DNA of 64,000 nt from an archaeon (GCA_024275415.1 JAJRZD010000020.1:1-64000); one strand, 5' to 3'. Positions 9,616 to 19,648 are shown, counted from the first letter of the stretch. Notes: generated from the letters alone by a model not told the origin. Translations and numbers: made by a program.

Positions 9616-10337
9616 GCATTGGGTCTTTGAAAACTGGTTGGATTCTCAAGATACTCTCGGATTATTCGATGGTCACTGTCGGGCATACGATCTTTCAGTA
9701 GGGGGAGTCCTTCATCAATGAAACGGATTAACGCATGAAGGCGCATACCTGCGTCCTCTGCGGCTCTAGCAGCACCTTGTTGCCTGTCGATAAGGACGGC
9801 AATGTCATCACAAGTGACGTTCTTGATGGCTCTGCGGTCTAGTTCTGCCTGCACCTGTGCACGCGCAGTCAACTTGCTTGTCAAACCTGTGACTAAGTCG
9901 TCGACCAGACAGAGGGCATCGCCATCTTCCAAGACACCTTCTACAAGGGCATGCTGCCCGTATTCTTGCAGGACTCTCATCATGTCATCAGGAGACTTGA
10001 CACCTGCCAGCTTTCGAGTGTGCACTGCGGGGATCTTCGACTCGATAGAGATAACAGTGGCAATCGGCACCCCAGCAAAGGCGATTCCGACAAGCTTGTT
10101 GACATGGGGGGCTTCCTCACGAATCATGACGGCCATCGCTGTCCCCACCTTAGATAACGTTTCAGGGAACGATGCAAGGAGCCTGAGCTGGATGTAGAAT
10201 GGGCTCCAGAGGCCTGATACAAGAGTCCAACCATCAGGTCGATCACGGCCTTGAGTCAACAGCAATCGGTGTTCATAAATCTCGGTCATAATCTCTTGCT
10301 TGAGCCTATAGATATCCTGACTCATTTTCTGCCCCAT
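9612..10337 (-). CDS. Orotate phosphoribosyltransferase-like PRTase
   Basis: PRPP-binding loop VEGVLEDGDALCLVDDLVTGLTSK; start of 9615 gene overlaps its stop. Confidence 0.75.
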   Translation of the reverse strand: MGQKMSQDIYRLKQEIMTEIYEHRLLLTQGRDRPDGWTLVSGLWSPFYIQLRLLASFPETLSKVGTAMAVMIREEAPHVNKLVGIAFAGVPIATVISIESKIPAVHTRKLAGVKSPDDMMRVLQEYGQHALVEGVLEDGDALCLVDDLVTGLTSKLTARAQVQAELDRRAIKNVTCDDIAVLIDRQQGAARAAEDAGMRLHALIRFIDEGLPLLKDRMPDSDHRIIREYLENPTSFQRPNA

Positions 10338-10391
10338 TCACCGAATGGACTGAAAAGCTCTTAACTTTGCCGTAGTAGGGAGTGTGAGAGT

Positions 10392-11420
10392 ATGAGTGTG
10401 TATCATGAAGACCTTACTTGGTGGCTACTGAGGTATTCAGAACCAGTAATCAGGTATCGAACACTCGTGGACATTATGGATGAGCGTGATGTAGGTCGCA
10501 TCGGGCGGGCGTTGAATGACCTCTACAAAAGCCCTCTCATCTTGAAATGGTTAGAGCGATTGAAGTTCAATATGGCATTCAACAGGATCCATTCCAACAC
10601 CACTGATGCTTTCGAGAATGTAATCGGCAAACTATCCATGTTGGGGATGAGAGCTGGGCTCCAACCATTCGATAATAAGACACTTCCTTACAGGGCGTGG
10701 CTTACGGACAATCGACAAATGTCTACAGCAGAACCTCGTGGGGATTTCATGAAGACGATTATCGCCTCCCTCCTGTCCTATGCAGGTTACGGCTCGACAA
10801 TGCCCGTATCTGAGCATCTGAAGGCAAGACTTGAAATGCTCCATTCATTCGCGCGCCAGCCAGATTTTGATGCCATATTCAGAGATGAAGAACAATCCAA
10901 AGACACTCCAAACTCGTTTTTGCCATGTGTCCATGACATCAGAGGCTTTGCATTTTGCAATGCCATAATGAACAGTCGAGTCCTACGTAAAAGAGCGGAA
11001 TCTGTTGTGAAAGTGATTATATCTGATGTGTTCCAGTTTCGCCTATGTAAACGTAGCATAGCACGCCGTGGTTCAAGGTTTGATGTCATGGGATGGGCAG
11101 TGCATCTCCCTGGATACGGGTCTAGCCCTGAAGGCGTCGAGTTTGCCGAGCTTTTGCTCACATTGGAAATGATGGCACCATTCGAGCCCGCACGGACAAG
11201 CGAATGGTTCCATGATTCAATGAACTATCTTGCACAATTCAGGACTGAAAGCGGCACCTATAGATTCCCCCGAGCGTGGTTACCAGAAAGGAAGGTCGGC
11301 TACTGGATCCGCGGAGAACGTATGGGACTTGAGGAGAACAGGGGAAACGAGATGGCAATCGAGTGTGAGTCCACTTTCTGGGTCTTACGAATCAGGAAAC
11401 TTGCTGGACTTTATTCGTAG
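10392..11420 (+). CDS. Hypothetical alpha/alpha-toroid (prenyltransferase/squalene cyclase-like) protein
   Basis: WWLLRYSEPVIRYRTLVDIMD start and helical repeat-like pattern. Confidence 0.45.
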   Translation: MSVYHEDLTWWLLRYSEPVIRYRTLVDIMDERDVGRIGRALNDLYKSPLILKWLERLKFNMAFNRIHSNTTDAFENVIGKLSMLGMRAGLQPFDNKTLPYRAWLTDNRQMSTAEPRGDFMKTIIASLLSYAGYGSTMPVSEHLKARLEMLHSFARQPDFDAIFRDEEQSKDTPNSFLPCVHDIRGFAFCNAIMNSRVLRKRAESVVKVIISDVFQFRLCKRSIARRGSRFDVMGWAVHLPGYGSSPEGVEFAELLLTLEMMAPFEPARTSEWFHDSMNYLAQFRTESGTYRFPRAWLPERKVGYWIRGERMGLEENRGNEMAIECESTFWVLRIRKLAGLYS

Positions 11421-12498
11421 TGCGATTGAACCTACTCTTGGTCCCCGTGAAGATGAAGGAAAGTAATCGATTTCGCCGAATCACATAGAGAACGACAGGA
11501 ATCGAAATCACGACACCCAAAGAGAACCGCAATGGCCACAGTAGATCATATCCAGCAACGATATCAGGTATTGTCCAGCCGGCGAGAAGCATGATTGGTG
11601 GTACCAAAAGGAAGGTCAGTGGATGGAACTCGTAGATTTCCTGTGACGCGTTGCCCAGCATGACAAACCAGCGCTGGACAGAAGCAGGAAAATCTGCAAG
11701 ATAACTCGAAACGATAAAAACTATCAGCGTCCCCAGCGTCCCAGTCCCAAGGTAGATGTATACACTCAATCCAAGGTTGTCCACTGCGATATCCGTGAAT
11801 CCATTCAGCTCGGAGACGAGAACGAGAGATACTGTTGCCAACAGAATGACGGTGAGGTCTCTGGTTCGTGAGCCAGTCTTCCATGACGCTCTTCCTCCCT
11901 CTTTTTGTAATTCATTCCCTATAATGGTGTAAGCGCAGGCGACTAGGATGGCGCTGATGTGCCATGGAACCAGCATTGGGTAGAACAGCTGATTGATGAT
12001 TGCAGCTAGCAGAGCAAATGCTGGAATGAGAAGGATGCGAACGGCTCTCGGTACATCTGCGACGAGTCTGTCGAGAATAGCGAACAGCAGAAAACCGAAG
12101 TAAAGGACTGGAAGGAACCAAAGATGCGTGGATTGCATCGGAGGCCCACTACCATATAAGAACCAGAACACAACCTCGTTAGGTGTCAGATAGGTATCCA
12201 CAGCATTCGGTATCAGGTAGAAGAGGATTATCATGGATATCTGCAATATGAAATAAGGGATTAGAAACTGACGCCCTCGTGTTTTTGCGAATTTCCTCAA
12301 GTTGTGCCGGTGACGGCTAGCGTTGTATGTTAGTCCGGCCATAATGAAAAAAAGAGGGATAGTGAAGCTGCTAAGAGTCGTGGTTATGATATTGACATTA
12401 GGTATAATCGCATGAACCATGATGACTGAAAGTATACCGATGCCCTTTGCAATATCGATCCATTCGATACGCGTCTGGTCTGCAGCAAGCTCGGGCAT
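11392..12498 (-). CDS. Acyltransferase-3 family membrane protein
   Basis: IEWIDIAKGIGILSVIMVHA...PLFFIMAGLTY; multiple TM segments. Confidence 0.85.
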   Translation of the reverse strand: MPELAADQTRIEWIDIAKGIGILSVIMVHAIIPNVNIITTTLSSFTIPLFFIMAGLTYNASRHRHNLRKFAKTRGRQFLIPYFILQISMIILFYLIPNAVDTYLTPNEVVFWFLYGSGPPMQSTHLWFLPVLYFGFLLFAILDRLVADVPRAVRILLIPAFALLAAIINQLFYPMLVPWHISAILVACAYTIIGNELQKEGGRASWKTGSRTRDLTVILLATVSLVLVSELNGFTDIAVDNLGLSVYIYLGTGTLGTLIVFIVSSYLADFPASVQRWFVMLGNASQEIYEFHPLTFLLVPPIMLLAGWTIPDIVAGYDLLWPLRFSLGVVISIPVVLYVIRRNRLLSFIFTGTKSRFNRTTNKVQQVS

Positions 12499-12648
12499 CA
12501 GATATCAACACAATATGCTTAGCAGTCACAGACCCATAAATCAACTCTGTTTCAATCAACTCATTTTATCGATGGCTGAAGGAAGTTCTTGGGTTCCATT
12601 GACCTTCGGCAAACTTTTTAACGCTCTCCCATTCGGTCAGTCCCACAT

Positions 12649-12723
12649 GCGTCCGTTGTCTAGGGGCTATGATGGATCCCTGCCACGGATCCGGCCCGGG
12701 TTCGAGTCCCGGCGGACGCACCA
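12649..12723 (+). tRNA. tRNA-Gly (GCC), CCA encoded
   Basis: GCGTCCG/CGGACGC acceptor, GATCC-CTGCCAC-GGATC anticodon arm. Confidence 0.93.
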
Positions 12724-12840
12724 TCCTATGTTTTCTTGGTGCTGATAATCATTCAACAACTATTGCACACCAATGTGACCATCGACCATTTGCGAACTTC
12801 GACTATGCATACGATGTTTCGCATTCACAGACTTGATATA

Positions 12841-13274
12841 ATGGCTTCAATTTCCAGAGGTTGGGAAAAACATGTCCTGTTCCTCTGCACAGGCAACTCA
12901 GCAAGAAGCCAGATAGCGGAATCAATTCTCAGGTTACCGGGAGGGACTGAGTTCGAGGTGTATAGTGCGGGAACTAGTATCTCAGCAGAAGTCAATCCAT
13001 TTACTGTGGAGGTTCTGATAGAGCGGGGGACTCCACAGAGGGACTTTATCCCAAAAAGGCAGACCAGTTTGCCAATATGTCATTCGACCTAGTAACAACT
13101 GTCTGTGACAGTGCAAAACAAACATGCCCGCACTTTCAAGGTGCAAAAGTGAGATTACATTGGTCACTTGATGAGTCTGCTGGATTCTAGGGCACACATG
13201 GGGAGGTTCTTGATTTCTTTCGAATGACAAGGAATGAGATAGAACGCCGAATAAAGCGGGAAATCCTTGTGTAG
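12841..13274 (+). pseudogene. Disrupted ArsC/LMW-protein-tyrosine-phosphatase-like gene
   Basis: VLFLCTGNSARSQIAES P-loop; frameshift at CCCAAAAAGG (~13050); other frame continues KKADQFANMSFDLVTTVCDSAKQTCPHFQGAKVRLHWSLDESAGF*GTHGEVLDFFRMTRNEIERRI with in-frame TAG 13188-13190. Confidence 0.75.
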
Positions 13275-13275
13275 A

Positions 13276-15282
13276 TCAACGCTCCACCCAAGCGAACTTC
13301 CTCTGAAGTGTCTTCGAGTACACCTTTCGCCAGTCGTATTCTACCTTCTGACACCAATCATAGACTATCTTTGGATGAATGTACGACTTCATCGATGTGC
13401 CGAGGTTCCAAGTCCTGCTGGCCTTGGCAAGGGCATAGTCAGTTTCAATCTTCATTTTTACCAATTCTGCTTTTTTGACTCGTTCTTTTGCAGCATCAAC
13501 TGCCTTCTTTGCACGGGCTACACGAGCCGCTGATTTCTCCTTGAAAGATTTCAAGGTGTCCTGTTTTTTCTCAAGCGATACCTTTGCCTTCTCGTAGCGG
13601 TTTCTAGCACTCTTCAATTGTGACTCAGCCTTGTCAAGTCGTTCACGCGCACGCTTGATGCTTTCTTGGGCTTCGTCAAGTCGTTCTTTTTTGGTCGTCT
13701 TTCCCTTTCGTTTACTTGAGCGAATCTTGCTTTTGCGTGCCCTCGCGTTGTCCCATGCTATCTTTGCCTTGTCCCGTGTCTCACGCCGTTGCAGTACAGA
13801 TTGCCAGTACTTCTCTACAAGCATCTTTTGCTTGGTCACAGATTCTTGTCTGCTTTTGAGGTTCTTTGCTTCCTTCCTCTTCAGCACCTTGAGTTTGGAC
13901 TGCTTCTCTGTCACGACCTTTTTCGCTTTCTCGATGTTCTGTGATGCTTTTTTGATGCGGGTCTTGTAACGTTCCTCGCTCTTTGGCCAGCCCTTCGGAG
14001 CTTGTTTGGTATGGTTCATCACACGAGCGACTTCGAGGTTGGCCTTCCTCACAGCTTTCTTCTTGATGAAGTCGGGGTCAGTCTTTCGGGCTTTGCTCTT
14101 CTTCAGCTCCTCTCTCATCATAATTGAGGCATGATGTGTCCTAAACATCTTGGCGGTCAGACCAGTCATGATTTCCCCAAGGAACCGATTAACGTGAGTG
14201 CTATTGATGCTAGAAAAGATTTGAGCTACTTTTTTGGGGTCTGCACCAGTCACATCCCCTTTTCGAGATTCGAATGATTCCAATCGATCTTTCGCCTTCT
14301 CGTATAGTTCCTCGAACACCCTATATACGTCTGGCTCGAGTATGAGTTCCTTGTGCCAAGGAACACTATCCTTCCCTAAGAAATCAAATATGATTGAATT
14401 GCCCTTCAAAGTCAGATGTTCGACACGAAGGGTCGTGGCTCCAACAGTATCAGCCTCATCAGGATCTTTTTCATCTCCGACGCGAAGACTCAGCCGGTCT
14501 ATAAGATAACATGCTGCTGCCACCTCTCTTCTCTTTGCATTGTCAGACTGTAACCCCGCTATTATGTGGTCGCGTATCTCCTGCATTCTCTTCTCGACTT
14601 TGAGAGCCTTGTTGAACTTGGCAGCCTCCCGCTCTTGTTTAATCGGGGTGCTATCATGGAGCCAAAGATACTTGGTCTTCTTGGTCAGCTCATCAGTCCA
14701 CTTTGCGATCCACATGCAGTCTGGGGCCCAGATAATCTCACCCCAGTCCCCTTCAGGAACTTCAGAATCCGGAGAGAGATTGAGGGTTATGTCTTGATGC
14801 TGTGCACCACGTTTCCAGCGCCCGCGGAGAGGGTGTTCGCCACGCCCCATAAAAATCCCAGATGGTTCGGTCTGATATTGACCTAGCTCCATCCGGACAT
14901 CATCAACAAGAGCGTAACCATATGTTTCCTTCAATTGCTCGCGTATTGCCTTACGTGCCTCTCGATCAGCCTTTTTCTCCTCTTTGGTCATCGCCTCTTT
15001 CCGTGCGCGCTCGGAGTTGACATACTCTTCCACTTCAGAGAAATCTACATCTGTCATTTTCAAAGGGGGATTGATACCTAATGCACTACTGAAATCGGCC
15101 ATAAAATTCGCTGCAAATACGGGATCTTCAACATACGGTGTACCCAGCTTTCTTACCCATGCGACAGCCATCTCGCTCTGAAGACGATCAAGCCGAATCC
15201 GTTTACCACGCACCAAGATACTGAATGGGGGAAACTCAGGGGGTTCCAATACAAGTACGCCATTGTGACTGAGTGTTTTCAT
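13276..15282 (-). CDS. DNA topoisomerase IB (eukaryotic type) with long coiled-coil linker
   Basis: Topo I N-domain PPEFPPFSILVRGKRI..., core FRTHHASIMMREEL, C-terminal GTSMKSYIHPKIVYDW with probable catalytic Tyr. Confidence 0.9.
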   Translation of the reverse strand: MKTLSHNGVLVLEPPEFPPFSILVRGKRIRLDRLQSEMAVAWVRKLGTPYVEDPVFAANFMADFSSALGINPPLKMTDVDFSEVEEYVNSERARKEAMTKEEKKADREARKAIREQLKETYGYALVDDVRMELGQYQTEPSGIFMGRGEHPLRGRWKRGAQHQDITLNLSPDSEVPEGDWGEIIWAPDCMWIAKWTDELTKKTKYLWLHDSTPIKQEREAAKFNKALKVEKRMQEIRDHIIAGLQSDNAKRREVAAACYLIDRLSLRVGDEKDPDEADTVGATTLRVEHLTLKGNSIIFDFLGKDSVPWHKELILEPDVYRVFEELYEKAKDRLESFESRKGDVTGADPKKVAQIFSSINSTHVNRFLGEIMTGLTAKMFRTHHASIMMREELKKSKARKTDPDFIKKKAVRKANLEVARVMNHTKQAPKGWPKSEERYKTRIKKASQNIEKAKKVVTEKQSKLKVLKRKEAKNLKSRQESVTKQKMLVEKYWQSVLQRRETRDKAKIAWDNARARKSKIRSSKRKGKTTKKERLDEAQESIKRARERLDKAESQLKSARNRYEKAKVSLEKKQDTLKSFKEKSAARVARAKKAVDAAKERVKKAELVKMKIETDYALAKASRTWNLGTSMKSYIHPKIVYDWCQKVEYDWRKVYSKTLQRKFAWVER

Positions 15283-15671
15283 GTTCTTGCCTCACTGTTT
15301 GGTGCTTGCTGGGCATGGTATCATGGAGAATCCTGTCTAAGCCATTGACCAGTCGGAATATACTGAACAAAAGCATTATGATATTGGAATTGTTTTTTCA
15401 GGATTGGCTTGGATGAAAATGTGTCTATGAACGACATCAAGCCATAGTTACCGCTGCCTTCTCTGTTGTTGAAAGAGATGGATTATCAGTAGAACAGGAA
15501 ACAGAAATCAAATCCATTGAGGGAGCGCTTCCCGATGAGATTGGATAAGAACCCTGCCAAACCGTAGGTGCTCGCAATCTGTGGTGATGACATCGGTCAG
15601 AGGAGTGATGGGACACAGAAGTCGTAAGTGTTGGTGATGGACTATTCACTAACGTTATAGTTCTAGTGAAA

Positions 15672-15749
15672 TGGTGCGGCCAGCGGGATTTGAACCCGCC
15701 TCGGAAGCTTGGAAGGCTTCAATCCTAAACCAGGCTAGACTATGGCCGC
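15672..15749 (-). tRNA. tRNA-Gly (TCC), CCA encoded
   Basis: GCGGCCA/TGGCCGC acceptor, GAAGC-CTTCCAA-GCTTC anticodon arm. Confidence 0.92.
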
Positions 15750-15948
15750 AGGAACTAGAAAACGAATGTTTGCGGTTGAGATTTAAGCGTATTGCTAGAG
15801 TGAACCGATGGAGTAGGTCAGTGGAAGCTGTGATTCTTTGAGATGAATGGTAAGAGGGGGTGGCGATAAAGGGGGTTATGTAATCAAGTGATTTGATGAG
15901 AGCATCAATTGAACAACCCATCAGACTAAATAGGTATCATGTACCGCC

Positions 15949-16548
15949 ATGTTCTATTCAAGAAACAGAGGTCAGCACATCGTGTATGAAGATGAGTATG
16001 TGACAGCCGCCAGAAAGAGTCACGGGGTGTATAAAATAGTCCTTGCAGGGGCAGGGGGTGTTGGTAAGACCTGTATCGCATCCCGTCTTATTACCAAGTC
16101 CTTCATTGATACTGAGATGACCAGAGGGTTGGACATCGAGTCGTGGGAGTTGGTCGATGAGGAGAATGATATTTCATTCAAGTTGGTTTCGGTTGATCTG
16201 GGAGGTCAGTCCCAATTCCGCTTCTTTCAGGATGCGCTGGTGAGAGGTGCGAGCATCGCTCTCGTGGTGTTCGATGTGTCCAGATATGAATCGTTGTTGG
16301 ATCTTGATGAATGGAAGGAGATCATGATGGACATCCCACCAGACCATATGCTTCTTATCGGGAACAAGAAGGACATGGGGATATGCATGAGCCTGGAGGA
16401 GATTGAACGACTCAAGGAGGAATGGGGAACAGACTGCGTTATCATAAGCACAAAGACTGGGGAGGGTTTCGAACTCGTAGAGGAATTTATCTTGGGCCTT
16501 TTGAAAAGGTCATCAGGAAATCCAGATAAGGAGGAGATAATGATTTGA
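15949..16548 (+). CDS. Ras/Arf-like small GTPase
   Basis: GAGGVGKTCIASRL, DLGGQSQFRFFQ, NKKDM, STKTGEGF. Confidence 0.92.
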   Translation: MFYSRNRGQHIVYEDEYVTAARKSHGVYKIVLAGAGGVGKTCIASRLITKSFIDTEMTRGLDIESWELVDEENDISFKLVSVDLGGQSQFRFFQDALVRGASIALVVFDVSRYESLLDLDEWKEIMMDIPPDHMLLIGNKKDMGICMSLEEIERLKEEWGTDCVIISTKTGEGFELVEEFILGLLKRSSGNPDKEEIMI

Positions 16549-17000
16549 CACAGATCTCAATCGCCTTTGGGTGCCCAATCTGTAAGAAGGATGTCAATGT
16601 GCAACTAGATTCTGAGAAGGTGGAGAGTTCGGTAAGAAACCCGGTGCCTGTTGTCGTCACCCATGGTACGCCGGAGCATGCGGTGACCATCTTTGTCGAC
16701 AAGGAACACCGTGTCCGTGCTATCAGTGCCTCAGACATCGTCCAAAGGATAGCTGATGTCGAAAGTAAGCACACCCCTTTCACGAGGAAGTTTGTACCAA
16801 TCCCAGTGGATGATGAGGTATCCTTGTCGGGATTGGACCATGTCCAGATTACGTTGGTCGCACTTGTCGATGGGAAACGAAGCGGTGACGAGTTGGCAAA
16901 GATCTTGGAAATCCCCAAGATGCGAGTAAAGATACTCTGCGAGCAATTGGTACGGATGGGAAAACTAGATTCAGTTCGAGTGGTGATTAGTGAAAAATGA
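16545..17000 (+). CDS. Hypothetical protein with N-terminal zinc-ribbon-like and C-terminal winged-helix-like region
   Basis: CPICKKD; LVDGKRSGDELAKILEIPKMRVKILCEQLVRMGKLD; overlaps GTPase stop. Confidence 0.6.
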   Translation: MTQISIAFGCPICKKDVNVQLDSEKVESSVRNPVPVVVTHGTPEHAVTIFVDKEHRVRAISASDIVQRIADVESKHTPFTRKFVPIPVDDEVSLSGLDHVQITLVALVDGKRSGDELAKILEIPKMRVKILCEQLVRMGKLDSVRVVISEK

Positions 17001-17608
17001 AGAATTGGTTGGTTGTACAAGCATCGAAAATCAAGAAATTGGGAAGTGAGAAGGTAGTCACTCTTACAGTGACAAAGATGAACGAGCTTCTTGTTCAGAG
17101 CCTGTCGGAGGCCATTGGCCCAGAACAGGCTCTCACGAAAGTCTTCGATGGAGGGATGGCTCTTGGTCATGAGTTCATGATGGAACTGAGCGCTGTTCTG
17201 GAAAAGAAGATTGAGCGTGTGCCAGCATATGGCGAAGCTGCATGGCTGATGTTCGCGGGAAAATCTCCTACGAGTCATACTTTCGAAAAGCTTGAGATTG
17301 AAGGGGAAGTGGTCTGGAAATATACACTTATCGACGATGATAGCCCCTTTTGCAGGAACATCTCGTTCCCACACAGGTTCTGTCAGTTCCCTGCTGGAGC
17401 ATATCAAGGCGCAAGCCAGACCTGGTCAGCATTGGCTCGTGAAGGTGAGTTCCATACCATCTGTCGAGAAACGAAGTGTAAGGCTGTGGGAGATGAGCAC
17501 TGTGAGCTCACCTTGATAATTGTGAATAGGGAAGTCCCAATAGAGTTCATCCAAACGCACTTCCCCATCATGTTCGAAGATGTCAAAACTGGTTTTGTTG
17601 ACTATTGA
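16997..17608 (+). CDS. V4R-domain-like sensor protein
   Basis: Tail with Cys/His positions FCRNISFPHRFCQFPAGAYQG...ICRETKCKAVGDEHCELTLI; overlaps previous gene. Confidence 0.65.
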   Translation: MKNWLVVQASKIKKLGSEKVVTLTVTKMNELLVQSLSEAIGPEQALTKVFDGGMALGHEFMMELSAVLEKKIERVPAYGEAAWLMFAGKSPTSHTFEKLEIEGEVVWKYTLIDDDSPFCRNISFPHRFCQFPAGAYQGASQTWSALAREGEFHTICRETKCKAVGDEHCELTLIIVNREVPIEFIQTHFPIMFEDVKTGFVDY

Positions 17609-18317
17609 AACTTCGACGTTTGGATGTAATATCGTTTTTCAATGCATAGAGCCACAGGATCTCGGAACATACATGCCATGCCATCATCACTTCAGTGTCC
17701 AGCTCTATGTGCAGGTCAAAGAAGCCTTGAATATCCAGTTGGAAGTCACCATGTGGAAAAGCACCTATCCCGATTATTACGGGAATCGATATATCAGAGG
17801 GAATCAATGAAAGTAGGCCGCCCAGCCGCGTTTCGTGCCCTCCCTCGACTGCAAGGAGAGTGAGAGCTGTGTCATATCCATCTCTAAGAGAGGAGATGAG
17901 AGTCGATAGATCCTTCTGGATGACCTTGAGCAGGGCGGTGCCCTTTGGAGGGACCTGTCCAACTAACAGAAGTTGTTCCATCAGACCAACGAATCGTTCA
18001 TAGTTCCGGGGTATCCGCACACTGGGATTGACTTCAATAATACGCCCATCATAAAGATGGATATGGATTGTCAAGAAACCTGACTTGCATAGAGGGGTTT
18101 CCAGCAGAGACTGTAAGCAGAAGAAGAGAATATCAGGTCTACCTCGCTTGTGCCCGTTTAGGAGCTGGGTCATCGCTTGGCCGTGATATGTCTGATCCAA
18201 TAGGATCTCATTTGGCTTCTTCCTTCTCAGGGATGCCTGTTTCTGGATTAGCTTCTTGGCTGTGATCTCAGTCGGTACAAGCTCCAGTGCAGTTTCTAAC
18301 AGGACGACATGCAACAT
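17583..18317 (-). CDS. nep1: Nep1/Emg1-type rRNA pseudouridine methyltransferase
   Basis: LHVVLLETALELVP, KKPNEILLDQTYHGQAM, KRGRPDI, NYERFVGLMEQLLLVGQVPP. Confidence 0.88.
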   Translation of the reverse strand: MLHVVLLETALELVPTEITAKKLIQKQASLRRKKPNEILLDQTYHGQAMTQLLNGHKRGRPDILFFCLQSLLETPLCKSGFLTIHIHLYDGRIIEVNPSVRIPRNYERFVGLMEQLLLVGQVPPKGTALLKVIQKDLSTLISSLRDGYDTALTLLAVEGGHETRLGGLLSLIPSDISIPVIIGIGAFPHGDFQLDIQGFFDLHIELDTEVMMAWHVCSEILWLYALKNDITSKRRSFNSQQNQF

Positions 18318-18392
18318 TGCTCTAACCTATCCCTTCGGGACAGACGAACAATTTAAGCGATGTGACGGCCTCTCAAAAACGGGTCGTGACTC

Positions 18393-18719
18393 TTGGGAAG
18401 ACGAAGAAAGCCAAGAAAACAGATAAGGAAGATATCCGCTGCAAGAATCGCATATCTCTGGGAGAACGCAAAACGGATTGTGACACAACGGCCAGACCGT
18501 GCCAGAGATTGGATGCGGATGTCTAAAAGAATCGCCCAGAAGGCACGGATGAAACTGGCGCGTAATATATCACGATCTATTTGCAAGGAGTGTGGTACCA
18601 TCTGGATCTCTGGGAGAACCTGCCGGGTCAGACTACGGCACAACAGGAACAAACACATGAGTGTGACCTGCCTCGTCTGTGGGGCGATACGCAGATTTCC
18701 GGTCAGAGGACAAACTTGA
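18393..18719 (+). CDS. rnp4: RNase P protein component 4 (Rpp21-like)
   Basis: AARIAYLWENAKRIV; zinc ribbon CKECGTIWISGRTCRVR...CLVCGAIRRFPV. Confidence 0.88.
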   Translation: MGRRRKPRKQIRKISAARIAYLWENAKRIVTQRPDRARDWMRMSKRIAQKARMKLARNISRSICKECGTIWISGRTCRVRLRHNRNKHMSVTCLVCGAIRRFPVRGQT

Positions 18720-18752
18720 TTTGCACATGGTGAATTCACTGAATGATTTGTA

Positions 18753-19028
18753 ATGAGCAAGAAACAGCCAGATCCCACAAGAATCTCGATCACATGGAAC
18801 GAACCAGTAATGATTCAGATAGGAAAAGGGGGGCTATCCGATGGAACGATAGCGGAAACAATCCGCATCCTGAAGCGTCACAAGTATGCGAAGGTCAGGC
18901 TGCTGAGAAGCACAGGTGCTGACAGACATTCGAAACACATGATATTTGAGGAACTATGCAAGCGGGTCGGTGCTAGTCTTGCAGGTGTACGCGGAAATAC
19001 TGCAGTCATCTACAAACTGAGAAGATAA
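18753..19028 (+). CDS. YhbY/CRM-domain RNA-binding protein
   Basis: VMIQIGKGGLSDGTIAETIRILKRHKYAKVR...GVRGNTAVIYK. Confidence 0.8.
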   Translation: MSKKQPDPTRISITWNEPVMIQIGKGGLSDGTIAETIRILKRHKYAKVRLLRSTGADRHSKHMIFEELCKRVGASLAGVRGNTAVIYKLRR

Positions 19029-19178
19029 ATTAATGACAGCGCCATTGCAGTCTTAGTGACTTCGTGTTCTAACGATAATCTTTTATGGACACTATTGCCG
19101 ATGAAGCCAGCCTTCTGAGGTAGACAATCATCCCAAATTGGGTTCTGATGTGTCCCTCAATAGATATGGTGAATTGAT

Positions 19179-19634
19179 ATGCCCACAGCTTATGATATTC
19201 CGGCAAACATCTTGATTCGGCGTCTTGCCCAGGACTTGAAGAGTCGAGAACAGATAAAACCACCAGAGTGGGCCGACTTTGTTAAGACGGGCGCTCACAA
19301 AGAACGAGCACCTGACGAGAGTGATTGGTGGTACATCAGATGTGCCAGCATCCTCAGGAAGATCTACATGAAGGGGCCTATTGGCACTGAGAGGTTGCGG
19401 GTACAGTATGGAGGACGGAAACGGCGAGGAAATAAACCAAATCGTTTCCATCGAGGGAGCGGTGCTATTGTGAGGGGTGCTCTTCAACAGCTGGAAAGAG
19501 CCGGGTTCATCAAAAAGCGTGGGAACAAAGGCCGTGAGTTGACCAGCGCAGGCAGGTCATACATGGATAGAGTGTCAGCCAATCTAAAGAAGGAACTGAC
19601 GAAGGCGATTCCAGAACTTGAGAGATACTCCTAA
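19179..19634 (+). CDS. rps19e: Ribosomal protein eS19
   Basis: DESDWWYIRCASILRKIYMKGPIGTERLRVQYGG...GSGAIVRGALQQLE. Confidence 0.95.
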   Translation: MPTAYDIPANILIRRLAQDLKSREQIKPPEWADFVKTGAHKERAPDESDWWYIRCASILRKIYMKGPIGTERLRVQYGGRKRRGNKPNRFHRGSGAIVRGALQQLERAGFIKKRGNKGRELTSAGRSYMDRVSANLKKELTKAIPELERYS

Positions 19635-19648
19635 TCAACTGCTTTAGG

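Noticed and set aside
15437-15649. Minus-strand 70-aa ORF in the intergenic region
   Set aside because: Composition not protein-like; plus-strand fragments are more convincing as a relic
16487-17407. 306-aa minus-strand ORF
   Set aside because: Antisense to the GTPase-operon genes; no recognisable motifs
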